A stretch of DNA of 64,000 bases from Saprospiraceae bacterium (GCA_016711125.1 JADJTQ010000001.1:868001-932000), one strand, 5' to 3'; shown: positions 27,350 through 36,392, counted from the stretch's first letter. Notes: a model not told the origin generated them from the sequence alone. Numbers and translations are program-made.

Positions 27350-28423
27350 GTGAGAGTAAGGATCAAAGACATTGCATTAAAGGCAGGTGTATCTACCGGC
27401 ACCGTGGACCGGGTTATCCATAATCGAGGTAATGTAGCTACGAAAGTAAAAGAGCATGTGGAGCGGGTGATGACCGAGATGGGCTACAAACGCAATCTCA
27501 TCGCAAGCACTTTGGCCTATAACAAAACACTACGCATTGCTGCCTTAATTTTTGATCAGGATGATCCTTATTGGTTTCAGATTAATCAGGGGTTGGAGAA
27601 AGCTCAGGAAGCAACTTTACATTATGGAGTGAATCTTGATACTTTTTTTTGCGACCAGGGTAATCCGGTGATGTTTCAGAAACTTGCCACCGAAATCGTC
27701 GAGAGTCATCCCGATGCGGTCTTGGTTGCACCTCTTTTTTTGAAAGAAGGGTTGCATTTTTTACAGTTATGCGCAAAAAAGGGTATTCCAGTGGCTATAA
27801 TCAACACTCAGATGCCCAAAGCCAAAGCACTGTGTTATATTGGTCAAGATTCCTATCAAAGCGGTTTTATAGCGGCCCGTCTGCTTAATTTTGGAATGAA
27901 GAAGAAGGCTACCGTCCTATTGCTAAATCTTGACCCGGGCCCCACGAATGCTCAGCATCTGCTCGATAAAGAGCGAGGATTCAGGGAGTATTTTAAGGAC
28001 GACGGCAAATCAATCACGGTCCTGAGTGAAAATTTTGAACAGTATCGGGACCAAAAGGCTCTGAAATCCTGGTTTATCAAGATTTTAGGCAAATACAAAG
28101 ATCTTTCAGGCGTATTTGTCACTAACTCCAGGGCGTACATGCTTCTGGATTGCATTGATAAACGATATTTTCAGGATATTGTCATGGTCGGCTTTGACCT
28201 GGTTGGACCCAATATTGAATACTTAAAATCAAACCGGATTAATTTTCTGATTAATCAAAATCCTGTGTTGCAGGGGTATTTGGGAGTGATTAATCTAGTC
28301 AATCACCTGATTTTACGTCAGGAAGTAGCTCAGATACAGTACCTGCCGCTGGATATCGTCGTCCGTGAAAATTGCGACTATTATACCAGGGCCAATGTTT
28401 CATATCCGGCGACAATCTTTTAG
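27350..28423 (+). CDS. LacI-family transcriptional regulator
   Basis: From GTG 27350 the protein is about 357 residues. The N-terminal HTH reads RIKDIALKAGVSTGTVDRVI with the HNRGNV hinge helix, followed by a periplasmic-binding-protein-like (type 1) sugar domain with SQSGF-like contact GQDSYQSGFIAARLL. The GTVDRV variant is common in Bacteroidota LacI proteins and in those with Peripla_BP_4-type domains. An in-frame TTG at 27263 would add 29 residues, but it precedes the candidate promoter and overlaps the palindrome. Divergent placement from SusC suggests it controls the SusCD catabolic locus in response to a sugar or sugar acid. Confidence 0.88.
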   Translation: MRVRIKDIALKAGVSTGTVDRVIHNRGNVATKVKEHVERVMTEMGYKRNLIASTLAYNKTLRIAALIFDQDDPYWFQINQGLEKAQEATLHYGVNLDTFFCDQGNPVMFQKLATEIVESHPDAVLVAPLFLKEGLHFLQLCAKKGIPVAIINTQMPKAKALCYIGQDSYQSGFIAARLLNFGMKKKATVLLLNLDPGPTNAQHLLDKERGFREYFKDDGKSITVLSENFEQYRDQKALKSWFIKILGKYKDLSGVFVTNSRAYMLLDCIDKRYFQDIVMVGFDLVGPNIEYLKSNRINFLINQNPVLQGYLGVINLVNHLILRQEVAQIQYLPLDIVVRENCDYYTRANVSYPATIF

Positions 28424-28475
28424 AATATAGAGCTGAGCAGGGTGAAAACGGATAGAGCCACTAAAATGATTGATG

Positions 28476-28884
28476 ATGTTTATAAAAGTTGAAGACGCCA
28501 GCTATCAGGGTGAATACAAATTTGTGTTGCGATTCGCAAATAAATATAGCATCAAACTTGTTCTTTTGCATCAATACTGCATCATCAGAAACCTTATGTA
28601 GCTTCGGCTATGTGCGGTTCTGCTTCTTTGTCTTGGCACAAAATAACTGCGTTTTATACTAAACTTATTCACAATTCACAACACTTGAGCTTCATTTCAG
28701 TGATGGTAGTCAGGGCGTGGTTGAGCTTTGGGGCGAAATATTTGAACTGCTGAAAAGAATTGCCCTATTTAAGAAGGTTTACATCAACAACGGGACAATT
28801 GAGTGGCCCAACGGGGCGGACATGGCACCGGAATTTCTTCACAAAGAGGCCATGAAAAATGAAAGAGAAAGCGTGAAAGATTAG
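28476..28884 (+). pseudogene. Decayed DUF2442 gene
   Basis: An ATG at 28476 opens a 41-codon frame with a DUF2442-like N-terminus (MFIKVEDASYQGEYKFVLRF). From 28687, in another frame and with no start codon, a DUF2442 C-terminal part follows: LHFSDGSQGVVELWG, FKKVYINNGTIEWPNGADMA, ending at 28884. Between them are stops and about 60 nt of unrelated sequence. Either one gene has been broken by an insertion or two neighbouring copies have partly deleted. It belongs to a different DUF2442 subtype (IEWPNG) from the intact gene at 8039 (GIHW). The surrounding gap 28424-28946 holds nothing else I recognise. Confidence 0.65.
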
Positions 28885-28946
28885 GCTCAATGAGATCCAA
28901 TGCCTTGAGATAGTTTTGGGACCAAGAAACTGCACCGCAGTGCATT

Positions 28947-29693
28947 ATGAAGCAAATTAAAATAGATAGACTACTTTTTACGGCTCCAAGGACTGGTGTT
29001 TGTTACTGGTTTTCAAGTATCACTACGATGTTTAGTATGCTGGTTTTTATAAACTGTTCGTCAAGCAAGCAAGGATTGAACTCTATGAGTAAGGAAATCA
29101 ATTATCTGGCTTTAGGAGATTCATATACCATTGGAGAAAGCGTAGGCGAGCAGGAACGTTACCCGATGCAGTTAGCAGCTAATCTGCGCGATCAACACTT
29201 CAATATGGGAGATCCTAGGATTATCGCGAAAACGGGCTGGACCACGATGAATCTCGCCGAGGCAATCGACGATGCAAACCTGGACGGTCAGACCTTTGAT
29301 CTGGTCTCCCTCTTGATTGGAGTCAATGATCAATACCAGAGCAAACTGTTTTCAGATTATGAGCCACATTTCAGGAAACTCCTGGATAAGGCGATTTCCC
29401 TGGCAGGAGGTCAAGGAGAAAATGTTTTTGTCATTTCAATTCCTGATTATGCCCATACCCCATTTGGTCAAAAGAAAGATCCCACTAAGATCAGCCAGGA
29501 GCTGAATGCTTATAATGAAGTCAATGAAAGGGTTGCCAGAGAGTATGGTATTACATATTTCAATATAACCCCGATCTCAAGAAATGGTCTGCAAAAACCT
29601 GAATTAGTGGCAGCCGATGGCCTTCATCCTTCAGGCACCATGTACAAGGAATGGGTGGATTTGATGGCTGGCGGTGTTCGGGAGAAGCTATGA
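28947..29693 (+). CDS. SGNH/GDSL-family hydrolase lipoprotein
   Basis: A 248-residue SGNH esterase. The N-terminus has a hydrophobic stretch and a lipobox-like VFINC near residue 37; an internal ATG (MSKEINYLAL) would give a cytosolic form, but the lipoprotein reading fits better. Block I is LALGDSYT with nucleophile Ser near 58; block III is IGVND near 118-122; block V is DGLHPSG with the catalytic Asp and His near 231-234. A block II Gly is plausibly in AKTGWTT. These enzymes de-esterify lipids, polysaccharide acetyl groups or similar esters. It is followed by a repeat block. Confidence 0.85.
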   Translation: MKQIKIDRLLFTAPRTGVCYWFSSITTMFSMLVFINCSSSKQGLNSMSKEINYLALGDSYTIGESVGEQERYPMQLAANLRDQHFNMGDPRIIAKTGWTTMNLAEAIDDANLDGQTFDLVSLLIGVNDQYQSKLFSDYEPHFRKLLDKAISLAGGQGENVFVISIPDYAHTPFGQKKDPTKISQELNAYNEVNERVAREYGITYFNITPISRNGLQKPELVAADGLHPSGTMYKEWVDLMAGGVREKL

Positions 29694-30140
29694 AGAGGGA
29701 CGTCAGAAGACGGAAGACAGAAGTCAGGATCCGGAGGCCATGGGAAATCATCCTTCCGCAATCAACAATCTGCAATCAAAAGGTAGAGTGGGATCTATTC
29801 CCGCGACTTAGAACCATGAAGGCTATGGTTGATGGAAAGTGCAAGAATCAGCGATCCGAAATCAGCAATCAGCAATCCCCAGCCGGGCTTGCCTTTTAGA
29901 TTAATCAGCCTTCCGAAATCGGCAATCTGAAATCAAAGGTAGAGCGGGATCTATTCCCCGCGACATAGAACCATAAAGGCTAGGGTTGATGGAAAGTGCA
30001 AGAATCAGCGATCCGAAATTAGCAATCAGCAATCTTAAATCTGAAATCCCAATCCGGGCTTGCCAATCCCTACGGGCTTGGGAATCCCTTTACATTAATC
30101 AGCCTTCTGAAATCCCCAATCAGCAATAGTTGAAGTCGAA
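29694..30140. repeat. GAAATCAGCAATC-type shuffled repeats
   Basis: A roughly 95-bp unit (GTAGAG(T/C)GGGATCTATTCCC..., then AGAACCAT(G/A)AAGGCT, then GTTGATGGAAAGTGCAAG and AATCAGCGATCCGAAAT) occurs at about 29781-29880 and again at 29939-30035. Words such as CCGAAATCAGCAATC and CTGAAATC recur around them. AACCAT-GAAGGCT-ATGGTT and GCGGG...CCCGC stems are embedded. No gene is present; frames crossing it are by chance. Confidence 0.8.
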
Positions 30141-30176
30141 ATAACCACTTGACTAATCACCTACTTGACTAGTCAT

Positions 30177-31040
30177 CTATTTCCTTTTTGGCCGGATCAA
30201 ACCTTCCTGCGCCACTGAAGCCACTAATGTGCCGTCTTTTGAAAAAATACTGCCTCTGGTAAAGCCCCGGGCATTGCTGGCGCTGGGACTGTCTACTTCA
30301 TAGAGAAGCCAGTCATTCATTACAAAAGGACGATGAAACCACATGGCGTGATCCAGACTGGCAAGCTGCACCTGGTGAATTTGAATTTCATCCTGATGGG
30401 GTTGTATTGCTGTGGTCAGCAAATTGTAGTCAGAAGCATAGGCTAGTAGTCTTTGTTGGATGGTGTGGTCCCCCTCATAGTCACCTTTTGCTTTAAACCA
30501 TACATGTCGCAAAGGCTCTTGCTTTTCTGGCAGAATAAAATTGAACGGATCGACCGGCCGGAATTCAATCGGTCGTGGCCGCAAGAAACGTTTGAAGCTT
30601 TCGGGCAGTCGGTCAGAAAACTGATGCAGCAGCTCTTCATCTGATTGCAGTTCTTCCGGGGGTACGATATTGGGCATGTCAATTTGATGATGCAGCCCCT
30701 CTTGCTTGGTTTGAAGCGAAACCGCCATTATGAAAATGTCTTTTCCATGTTGAATGGCTTTGACTCTTCGGGTAGTAAAAGAGCCGCCATCTCTCACCTG
30801 ATCAACCATATAGATGATGGGATGGGCCAAATCGCCAGGTAAGATGAAATATGCATGCATGCTGTGAGCAATGCGATCTTCTGGCACGGTCAATGTAGCC
30901 GCATGTAAAGCCTGAGAAAGGACCTGCCCACCAAATACATGATTGGCGCCAATATCGTGGTTGTGTCCCCTAAAAATATTAACTTCTATCTGTTCGAGAT
31001 CCAGGACCTTCAAGAGATCAGAGGCGTTTTTCAGCGTCAT
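30177..31040 (-). CDS. tesB: Acyl-CoA thioesterase II
   Basis: From ATG 31040 (MTLKNASDLLKVLDLEQIE) the product is 287 residues, the normal TesB length; an upstream in-frame ATG at 31220 would add 60 residues encoded by repeat DNA and is rejected. The double hot-dog fold is shown by HVFGGQVLSQALHAA near residue 34, MHAYFILPGD near 62, VRDGGSFTTRRV near 82, and the second-half SLDHAMWFHRPF...WLLYE and ARGFTRGSIF. The catalytic Asp-Thr/Gln set appears in ASLDHAMW and nearby. It hydrolyses medium- and long-chain acyl-CoA. It stands alone beside repeat blocks and an IS. Confidence 0.92.
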   Translation of the reverse strand: MTLKNASDLLKVLDLEQIEVNIFRGHNHDIGANHVFGGQVLSQALHAATLTVPEDRIAHSMHAYFILPGDLAHPIIYMVDQVRDGGSFTTRRVKAIQHGKDIFIMAVSLQTKQEGLHHQIDMPNIVPPEELQSDEELLHQFSDRLPESFKRFLRPRPIEFRPVDPFNFILPEKQEPLRHVWFKAKGDYEGDHTIQQRLLAYASDYNLLTTAIQPHQDEIQIHQVQLASLDHAMWFHRPFVMNDWLLYEVDSPSASNARGFTRGSIFSKDGTLVASVAQEGLIRPKRK

Positions 31041-31127
31041 GGAGGTTGTTTTTATAGGCACAAAACTAGGAAAATTGAAAGGATGGATTAGTAAGCCTGA
31101 AAGGATTGCTGAGCCATGAGTTTGGAA

Positions 31128-31260
31128 TGATGGAATGATGGCCCTCCTTCGCCAAGGCTTCGGCGGACGGAGAAAGTGATGGAAAGATGGAATGATGGAA
31201 AGATGGCCCTCCTTCGCCAAGGCTTCGGCGGACGGAGAAAGTGATGGAATGATGGAAGAT
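31128..31260. repeat. GATGGAATGATGG repeats with duplicated 46-bp unit
   Basis: A 46-bp segment beginning ATGGCCCTCCTTCGCCAAGG is present exactly at 31138-31183 and 31203-31248 (65-bp spacing), embedded in GATGGAA/GATGGAATGATGG words. In the minus direction it encodes the spurious string SVRRSLGEGG, often seen in over-predicted Bacteroidota proteins. The repeat block continues past the IS3 element (32737 on: ATATGGAAGTCC, ATGGAAAGATGG), so the element jumped into it. Confidence 0.85.
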
Positions 31261-31419
31261 TTGAATGATGGAAGGATTGGAATATGTAGCGACCGATCTA
31301 TTCCGTCGAGCCGAAATTGGTTGGAAGCTTGGATAAATGGAATGACCCGTCCTAAAAAAGGTTGACAAACATATTATTCATTATCATCATATATAATTTG
31401 GGGTGTGGAAAACGAAAAT

Positions 31420-32363
31420 TTATGTGGATAATTCTTCTGAGACATATCTTTCATCCGATACAAATCTATTCTTTTGTGGGTAATTCTTCCATCGTCTTGT
31501 AAGGTTTCCTTGCATTTGATGGGCTTGATTCGGTGTGAGCATGTCAATGCTTAAATGAGGCCTCTTATCATTGTAGATGTTAATAATCAGTGGAATATAG
31601 CTTTTAGCTTTCTTTGCATCCAGATCGTCAACGTTGTAGATCCACTCATCTTTAGAATACCGTTCACTCTTTCTGCAATCGAATTATCTAACGGATCCCC
31701 ATCTTCTGTCATACTGATTTGTATTTTCTCTTTTAGCAATAATTTGACATAATCTTTGCTACAGTATTGGACTCCTCTATCCGAATGATGTATCAGATTG
31801 AGGATACCTTTGGTTTTGCTTGAAGGCCATTTTAAGCGCGATGACTGCATTGCTTGCCTCCAAGGTATCCGCAAGGCAAAAACCGACTATTTTCTTAGAA
31901 TAAGCATCTGTGATAAGAAATAGATACAATACCTCGTCAATAGTCTTAATGTACGTTATGTCACTGACCCACAACTGATTAGGCCCGATGGGCTTCATTC
32001 CTTTGGTCAGATTCCGGTATTTTCTAAGCCAATGGTGACTCTGAGTTGTTTTGATTCGGTTGCGTCTACGGCGGATTAATAGACCGTTTCTACCTAAAAT
32101 GTCGAATAGGGCATCACGGCCAATTGATATCTTATTGTCTGTCAACATTTTAGCCAATTTTCTACTACCTATTCGAGGCATGTCCTTGCGTATGTCGGAA
32201 ACCATATCAAGGATCACGTGTTCTTCAACCGCACGCTTGTAAATGCTTTTTGCTTTTTATGCAAAGCCTGTCTACTGTTGCCAAACAATCCACACAATAC
32301 CTCGAGTTGAACTCTAGGATAAAGGTCTTTTACTTTCTGGACTGTTTGGCACCAGACTTTTTT
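31420..32363 (-). pseudogene. IS3 OrfB transposase (DDE), frame-broken
   Basis: Reading from the A6G slip site (32363-32357), the frame continues KVKDLYPRVQLEVLCGLFGN, then breaks near 32241-32243, near 31812-31822 and near 31651-31653 (TTT run), each by one base. Joined, it contains the HTH_21 region (RIGSRKLAKML), the rve core with WVSDITYI (first Asp), LIHHSDRGVQY (second Asp) and NSIAERVNGILK (catalytic Glu), and a C-terminus RPHLSIDMLTPNQAH that ends at 31420. Family and catalytic triad are clear; the breaks make the present reading non-functional. Confidence 0.85.
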
Positions 32364-32683
32364 CTAATAGGAATTTTTAGGTCTTCTTCAGCAATCTTAA
32401 TCATCTCCAAGTAGGATGTCGACTTCAATTGTTCGTACTCCAGTTCCTTTTTTAGAAGTCTCAATTGCTCTCGAAGCCTATCAATTTCCTCTGATTTTTG
32501 TTCTATATTCATGCTAGGAAATCTAGTGTATGTTCCTGCGAACTTACGAATCCATTTCAATACAGTCGATTTCCCTTTGATACCGTACTGACGCCGGCAT
32601 TCTTCCTTTGTAATCTTCCCTGACAGGACTTCTTCTACTATCCGTATTTTAAACTCGTCCGTGTAATGGTTTACTTTATTCAT
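32330..32683 (-). CDS. IS3 OrfA transposase subunit
   Basis: A 117-residue OrfA: an N-terminal helix-turn-helix (YTDEFKIRIVEEVLSGKITKE, then YGIKGKSTVLKWIRKF) and a C-terminal leucine-zipper-like helix (IDRLREQLRLLKKELEYEQL). Near its 3' end the sequence AAAAAAG (32363-32357, minus strand) is in the A|AAA|AAG register of programmed -1 frameshift sites, which would make the OrfAB fusion transposase used by IS3 elements. OrfA itself is intact. Confidence 0.9.
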   Translation of the reverse strand: MNKVNHYTDEFKIRIVEEVLSGKITKEECRRQYGIKGKSTVLKWIRKFAGTYTRFPSMNIEQKSEEIDRLREQLRLLKKELEYEQLKSTSYLEMIKIAEEDLKIPIRKKSGAKQSRK

Positions 32684-32838
32684 ATTAATCCTAATTTTGG
32701 TTTACAATTCGTGTCAACCTATATCAGGACAAGTCAGAATATGGAAGTCCACCCCCTAACCCCCTCAAGGGGGAAAACGTCAATGGAAAGATGGTCATTC
32801 CTCAAGATTCATTATCATTGAAGCAGAAAGATTATACG

Positions 32839-34293
32839 ATGCAAAAATTATCAAGAATTCATGATGAGAATCAGGGTCAGCGAACCTTAAAAGTATTGCA
32901 GTTTGGGGGAGGGAATTTTATGCGAGCCTACATTGATTGGATGGTAAACCACATGAATAAAATTTGCAACTATCAGGGAGGGGTAGTCATCGTTAAACCA
33001 ACAAGGCAAGGTAATTACGATGAACTCATTGCTCAAGAGGGGTTATATCACCTGGTGACGAGTGGATTTGCGAAGGGCCAAACCATTGACGAGATCGAGT
33101 TGATCACATGTGTCGATGAAATTATTCAGCCTTATGAGCAGTTTGATCGATTTATTGCAACCGCCAAAGAACCTGATTTGCGGGTGATCGTATCAAATAC
33201 CACCGAATCTGGCATTGTCTACGAAGCGAAGCAGAATCCATCGGAGCTTCCGGAAAACTTTCCAGCTAAACTATGCCTCTGGCTCAAATCACGCTACGAT
33301 CATTTTGAAGGAGCCAGTGAAAAAGGATGCATCATTTTGCCATGTGAACTCATTGAGAAAAATGGTGAGATACTTCAACAAATTGTGCTTCAATATGCCG
33401 CCGAATGGATGTATGGTGAAGATTTTGTCCATTGGTTACAAAGTGCCAATGTATTCGCCAACACGCTGGTAGATCGGATCGTACCAGGATTACCCAAAGA
33501 GGATCAATTGAGTATTTATCAGCAGAGGACGGGATTTGAAGATGCGCAGATGGTGGTGGCCGAGCCTTATCATTTATTTGTGATTGAGGGACCGGAGTTT
33601 ATCGAAAACGAGTTTCCTCTAAAGCGTGCCGGAATCAATGCAGTTATTACCAGAGACCTGGCAAACTATCGTCTTCAAAAAGTAAGACTACTTAATGGTG
33701 GCCATACCTCATTGGTGCCGGTTGGAATATTATTAGGTATTGAAACCGTTGGTCAATTTGTGAAAGATCCGCTGCTCTTTACTTTTCTGGATAATCTTAT
33801 GCGACTTGAAATTATATCTTCGATTCGTGAGGTAGACGAAGATCAATTGCTTGCCTATGCCGATGATGTTTTAGATCGGTTTAAAAACCCTTTTGTACAG
33901 CACCGATTGAGCAGCATTGCTCTTAATTCGATTTCTAAGTTTACCGTCAGGATTCTGCCAAGCATCGAAAATCACTTACGAAATACCGGAGAACTGCCCG
34001 AAAGATTGGTTCTTTCATTTGCCGCGTTGATACGTTTTTATCAAGGAGAATGGAGAGGAGAAAAATTACCTATTCAGGATAATCCGGAGCGGGTACAAAT
34101 AATCCAAAAATGGTGGCACGAAAAGTCGACCGGACGAATCGATTTGTCTGAAATGGCTGAGCAAATTCTTGGTGAGGAGAAACTCTGGGGACGGAATTTA
34201 AATGAAATTCCAAATTTAAAAATGAGGGTATCGGAAGCACTGGATACCATCGAAAAAGGTCAATTAATGGCGAAGATTAAAAGCTGGAGTTGA
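32839..34293 (+). CDS. uxaB: Tagaturonate reductase (altronate oxidoreductase)
   Basis: About 484 residues from ATG 32839 (MQKLSRIHDENQG); an ATG at 32791 would add 16 residues from repeat-flanking DNA. It belongs to the polyol-specific long-chain dehydrogenase family (mannitol dehydrogenase type): LKVLQFGGGNFMRAYIDWMV is the NAD-binding loop, SNTTESGI near residue 125 and the closing KVRLLNGGHTSLVP with the catalytic Lys/Asn/His region near 275. Among this family the FGGGNFMR and CEL(I/L)EKNG sequences fit UxaB, which interconverts D-tagaturonate and D-altronate in galacturonate breakdown. It is convergent with the alpha-glucuronidase-like gene, whose stop is 9 nt away. Confidence 0.88.
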   Translation: MQKLSRIHDENQGQRTLKVLQFGGGNFMRAYIDWMVNHMNKICNYQGGVVIVKPTRQGNYDELIAQEGLYHLVTSGFAKGQTIDEIELITCVDEIIQPYEQFDRFIATAKEPDLRVIVSNTTESGIVYEAKQNPSELPENFPAKLCLWLKSRYDHFEGASEKGCIILPCELIEKNGEILQQIVLQYAAEWMYGEDFVHWLQSANVFANTLVDRIVPGLPKEDQLSIYQQRTGFEDAQMVVAEPYHLFVIEGPEFIENEFPLKRAGINAVITRDLANYRLQKVRLLNGGHTSLVPVGILLGIETVGQFVKDPLLFTFLDNLMRLEIISSIREVDEDQLLAYADDVLDRFKNPFVQHRLSSIALNSISKFTVRILPSIENHLRNTGELPERLVLSFAALIRFYQGEWRGEKLPIQDNPERVQIIQKWWHEKSTGRIDLSEMAEQILGEEKLWGRNLNEIPNLKMRVSEALDTIEKGQLMAKIKSWS

Positions 34294-34301
34294 CCTTTTC
34301 T

Positions 34302-36392
34302 TCAGTAGCCTTTGGCAACCTCCAAATCTCGCTCAACTTCCGGCAGGTATTTTTGCCAGGAAAAATCATTGATGAAACTATCTTTATTAAAAACACGGGA
34401 TTCCCAATAGGGTACTTCATAATAGTTTTCTTCACCTAGCTTGGAGAGGTCTTTCCAAATAGAAAGACACCGATTTAAATGTTTGATAGCATCGTTTTTG
34501 AACGATGGATCTTGCACCACACGATAATAAGACAAACTGGTGGCCGCGCTTAACTTATGAGCAAAATATTCCAATAGGTAAGTCCACATTTTTACGTCGA
34601 TCAATTCAAGTTGGAGGTGGGGATTATCATCTTTTTCTGCTTCAATTAAATTGATGAAAATTTCCGCTGAATCAGCATAGGTCATGAGTTGTTCGGCGAT
34701 CATCAGCGGAGTCTGTTGTCCCGTCTCTGGCTCTGTATTATTGATTTTTAACTGGGTGTATTCACTGACCGATATGTAGCTGGTATCGAGGGTCTGGTGA
34801 TCCATCAATTCTTCAAGAGAAATAAAAGGTGACTGCTGGTCGTCAATGCCATATTCTGTACGCATGACCGGTGCCATAAAGCCCTCTGAATAAAGGGTAT
34901 AGTCCCAGGTTGATTTAAAAAACGATGCTAGCATCAAAGGCATTTTACTGGCATATTCATAGGCTTTGAGAATTTGATGACCATGATCGGTATTTAAGTT
35001 TTTATTAATCAATTCAGTAAAAGTCGAATCGGAAGTTCCATGATCATATAGTAATCGTCCCCATAGCATATAAAAGAGCCATTGCCTTTCGAACGCATAT
35101 TGGGGTGCATTTGACTTTTTATCGAAATAATTTAAAGCAGGTATATAGCCTTCTGAACCAATATGATAGCCGTTGACAAATGGCTTGCTATTTAAACTAA
35201 TATGTTGACGAATGAAACTGGCATCACCCCAGCGGAGGATGAAAAAATCTTCATTGCGAATCATCCATTGAATATGGTAATTGTCAGGAGCCGGATCCCA
35301 AAAGCCAGTGTTTACTTCTCCGGTTTCACTGGCATGCGTGATCAGTAGTTTGGGAGTTGAATGCCCATGCGACCAATTGAATTTAATTTCTACGTCGGTA
35401 GATTCAGTTAAAGCTGCCCGATCCAATAGTTTTCGCATCTCATCTGATGAACCTGATAGAACGGCCCTGTGTAAGAATTTAACCGGCCGATTGGCCTCCT
35501 TCATTCCATCCACAAATGTTTTCTCAATCCAAATTTCTTTCTTCGCAGGTGACATTCCATTCATCCAATCTGCCAATGTAACTCCTATGCCGGCCAAGTC
35601 GGGATATTCATTAATTAAAGCTGTCACTGATTTTCTTGTATAGTCAATGGTCACCTGAGAGGTGTCATTATATTCGTTGATCTTATAAGCATGGGCAAAA
35701 GATGGCGAAACAATAATATTCCAATTGACAATAAACACATCAATGGCCCGCTCTTTAGCCATCCGAAGTAGCTCTTGCCAAAATGATTTCCACTCTTCCA
35801 TTTCCTGTTCAGAATAAGGACATGCCTCCGGATATTCTTCCACCCTGACCATAAAAGGAAAAGGGTGTTTGTTGTAGAGAAGCAAAGTATTAAAACGGTT
35901 TGACAACATCATGTCAAGAAACGCTTTCCAAAATTCTGGATCCCGACAGGTCTTTTCGTGAATAGACATGCTTGCGCTTTCCCGGTAAGCACTCCAGGGG
36001 AGGTTGAATTTAATCGCTCTTACAGCCAAAGTGGGTGATTTGATTTCGTCAGAAGACGGCAAGATTGCATTCATCTCCAAGTGTTCATGCACATCGAGCG
36101 TACCGTATATAGCTCCTTGCCAACTACTGGCTCTAATGATCAGATTTTTATCCGTGAGGTTGAGTTGATACGATTCATGTGGCAGAATGTGATCTGCTTT
36201 TAGTAAAGTAACTTGTTTTATTTTTTGCTCACCATCATCTAATGAAGTGCGCAGCAGACCGATTGCTTTTTCCTCCAGGAAACTAGAATACTCGATTCCG
36301 TCAAATAGAACTGGAGTCTCTGGTGTTTGCCGGCAAGCGGTAATTATTACAGCAACTAATATCAGTGGTCGACAGAAAAACTGACTTCTCAT
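34302..36392 (-). CDS. Large lipoprotein related to alpha-glucuronidases (GH67/GH115-like), unclassified
   Basis: A 696-residue protein. Lipoprotein signal: ILVAVIITAC (Cys20). The N-terminal 110 residues resemble the zincin-like/GH67-N domain that precedes many glycosidase barrels (LIIRASSWQGAIYGTLDVHEHL). The middle reads like a TIM barrel: VRAIKFNLPWSAYRESASMS, FLDMMLSNRFNTLLLYNKHPFP, AIDVFIVNWNIIVSP, YPDLAGIGVTLADWMNG and FILRWGDASFIRQH. The C-terminal third is helical. The order and several turns recall GH67/GH115 alpha-glucuronidases, but I cannot place a catalytic pair with certainty; Asp/Glu in GVTLADWM and KFNWSHGH regions are candidates. Neighbouring uxaB supports a role with uronic acids. 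Confidence 0.6.
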   Translation of the reverse strand: MRSQFFCRPLILVAVIITACRQTPETPVLFDGIEYSSFLEEKAIGLLRTSLDDGEQKIKQVTLLKADHILPHESYQLNLTDKNLIIRASSWQGAIYGTLDVHEHLEMNAILPSSDEIKSPTLAVRAIKFNLPWSAYRESASMSIHEKTCRDPEFWKAFLDMMLSNRFNTLLLYNKHPFPFMVRVEEYPEACPYSEQEMEEWKSFWQELLRMAKERAIDVFIVNWNIIVSPSFAHAYKINEYNDTSQVTIDYTRKSVTALINEYPDLAGIGVTLADWMNGMSPAKKEIWIEKTFVDGMKEANRPVKFLHRAVLSGSSDEMRKLLDRAALTESTDVEIKFNWSHGHSTPKLLITHASETGEVNTGFWDPAPDNYHIQWMIRNEDFFILRWGDASFIRQHISLNSKPFVNGYHIGSEGYIPALNYFDKKSNAPQYAFERQWLFYMLWGRLLYDHGTSDSTFTELINKNLNTDHGHQILKAYEYASKMPLMLASFFKSTWDYTLYSEGFMAPVMRTEYGIDDQQSPFISLEELMDHQTLDTSYISVSEYTQLKINNTEPETGQQTPLMIAEQLMTYADSAEIFINLIEAEKDDNPHLQLELIDVKMWTYLLEYFAHKLSAATSLSYYRVVQDPSFKNDAIKHLNRCLSIWKDLSKLGEENYYEVPYWESRVFNKDSFINDFSWQKYLPEVERDLEVAKGY

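Larger units (their letters stand above)
31343..32736 (-). mobile_element. IS3-family insertion sequence, 1394 bp
   Basis: The ends are 25-bp imperfect inverted repeats (20 of 25 matching) beginning TGAC and sharing GTCCT and AGGTTGACA, at 31343-31367 and 32712-32736. A 3-bp target duplication, GAA, flanks it at 31340-31342 and 32737-32739. It carries OrfA and OrfB on the minus strand. The TG...CA ends, the 3-bp duplication, the two-frame organisation and the A6G slip site all fit IS3 (IS150-like subgroup). OrfB has three frame breaks, so the copy may be inactive unless those are sequencing errors. Confidence 0.92.

Noticed and set aside
31066..31368. Minus-strand frame with SVRRSLGEGG and the 60-residue N-terminal extension of tesB
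   Set aside because: It is encoded by duplicated repeat units; TesB begins at 31040 with a normal N-terminus.
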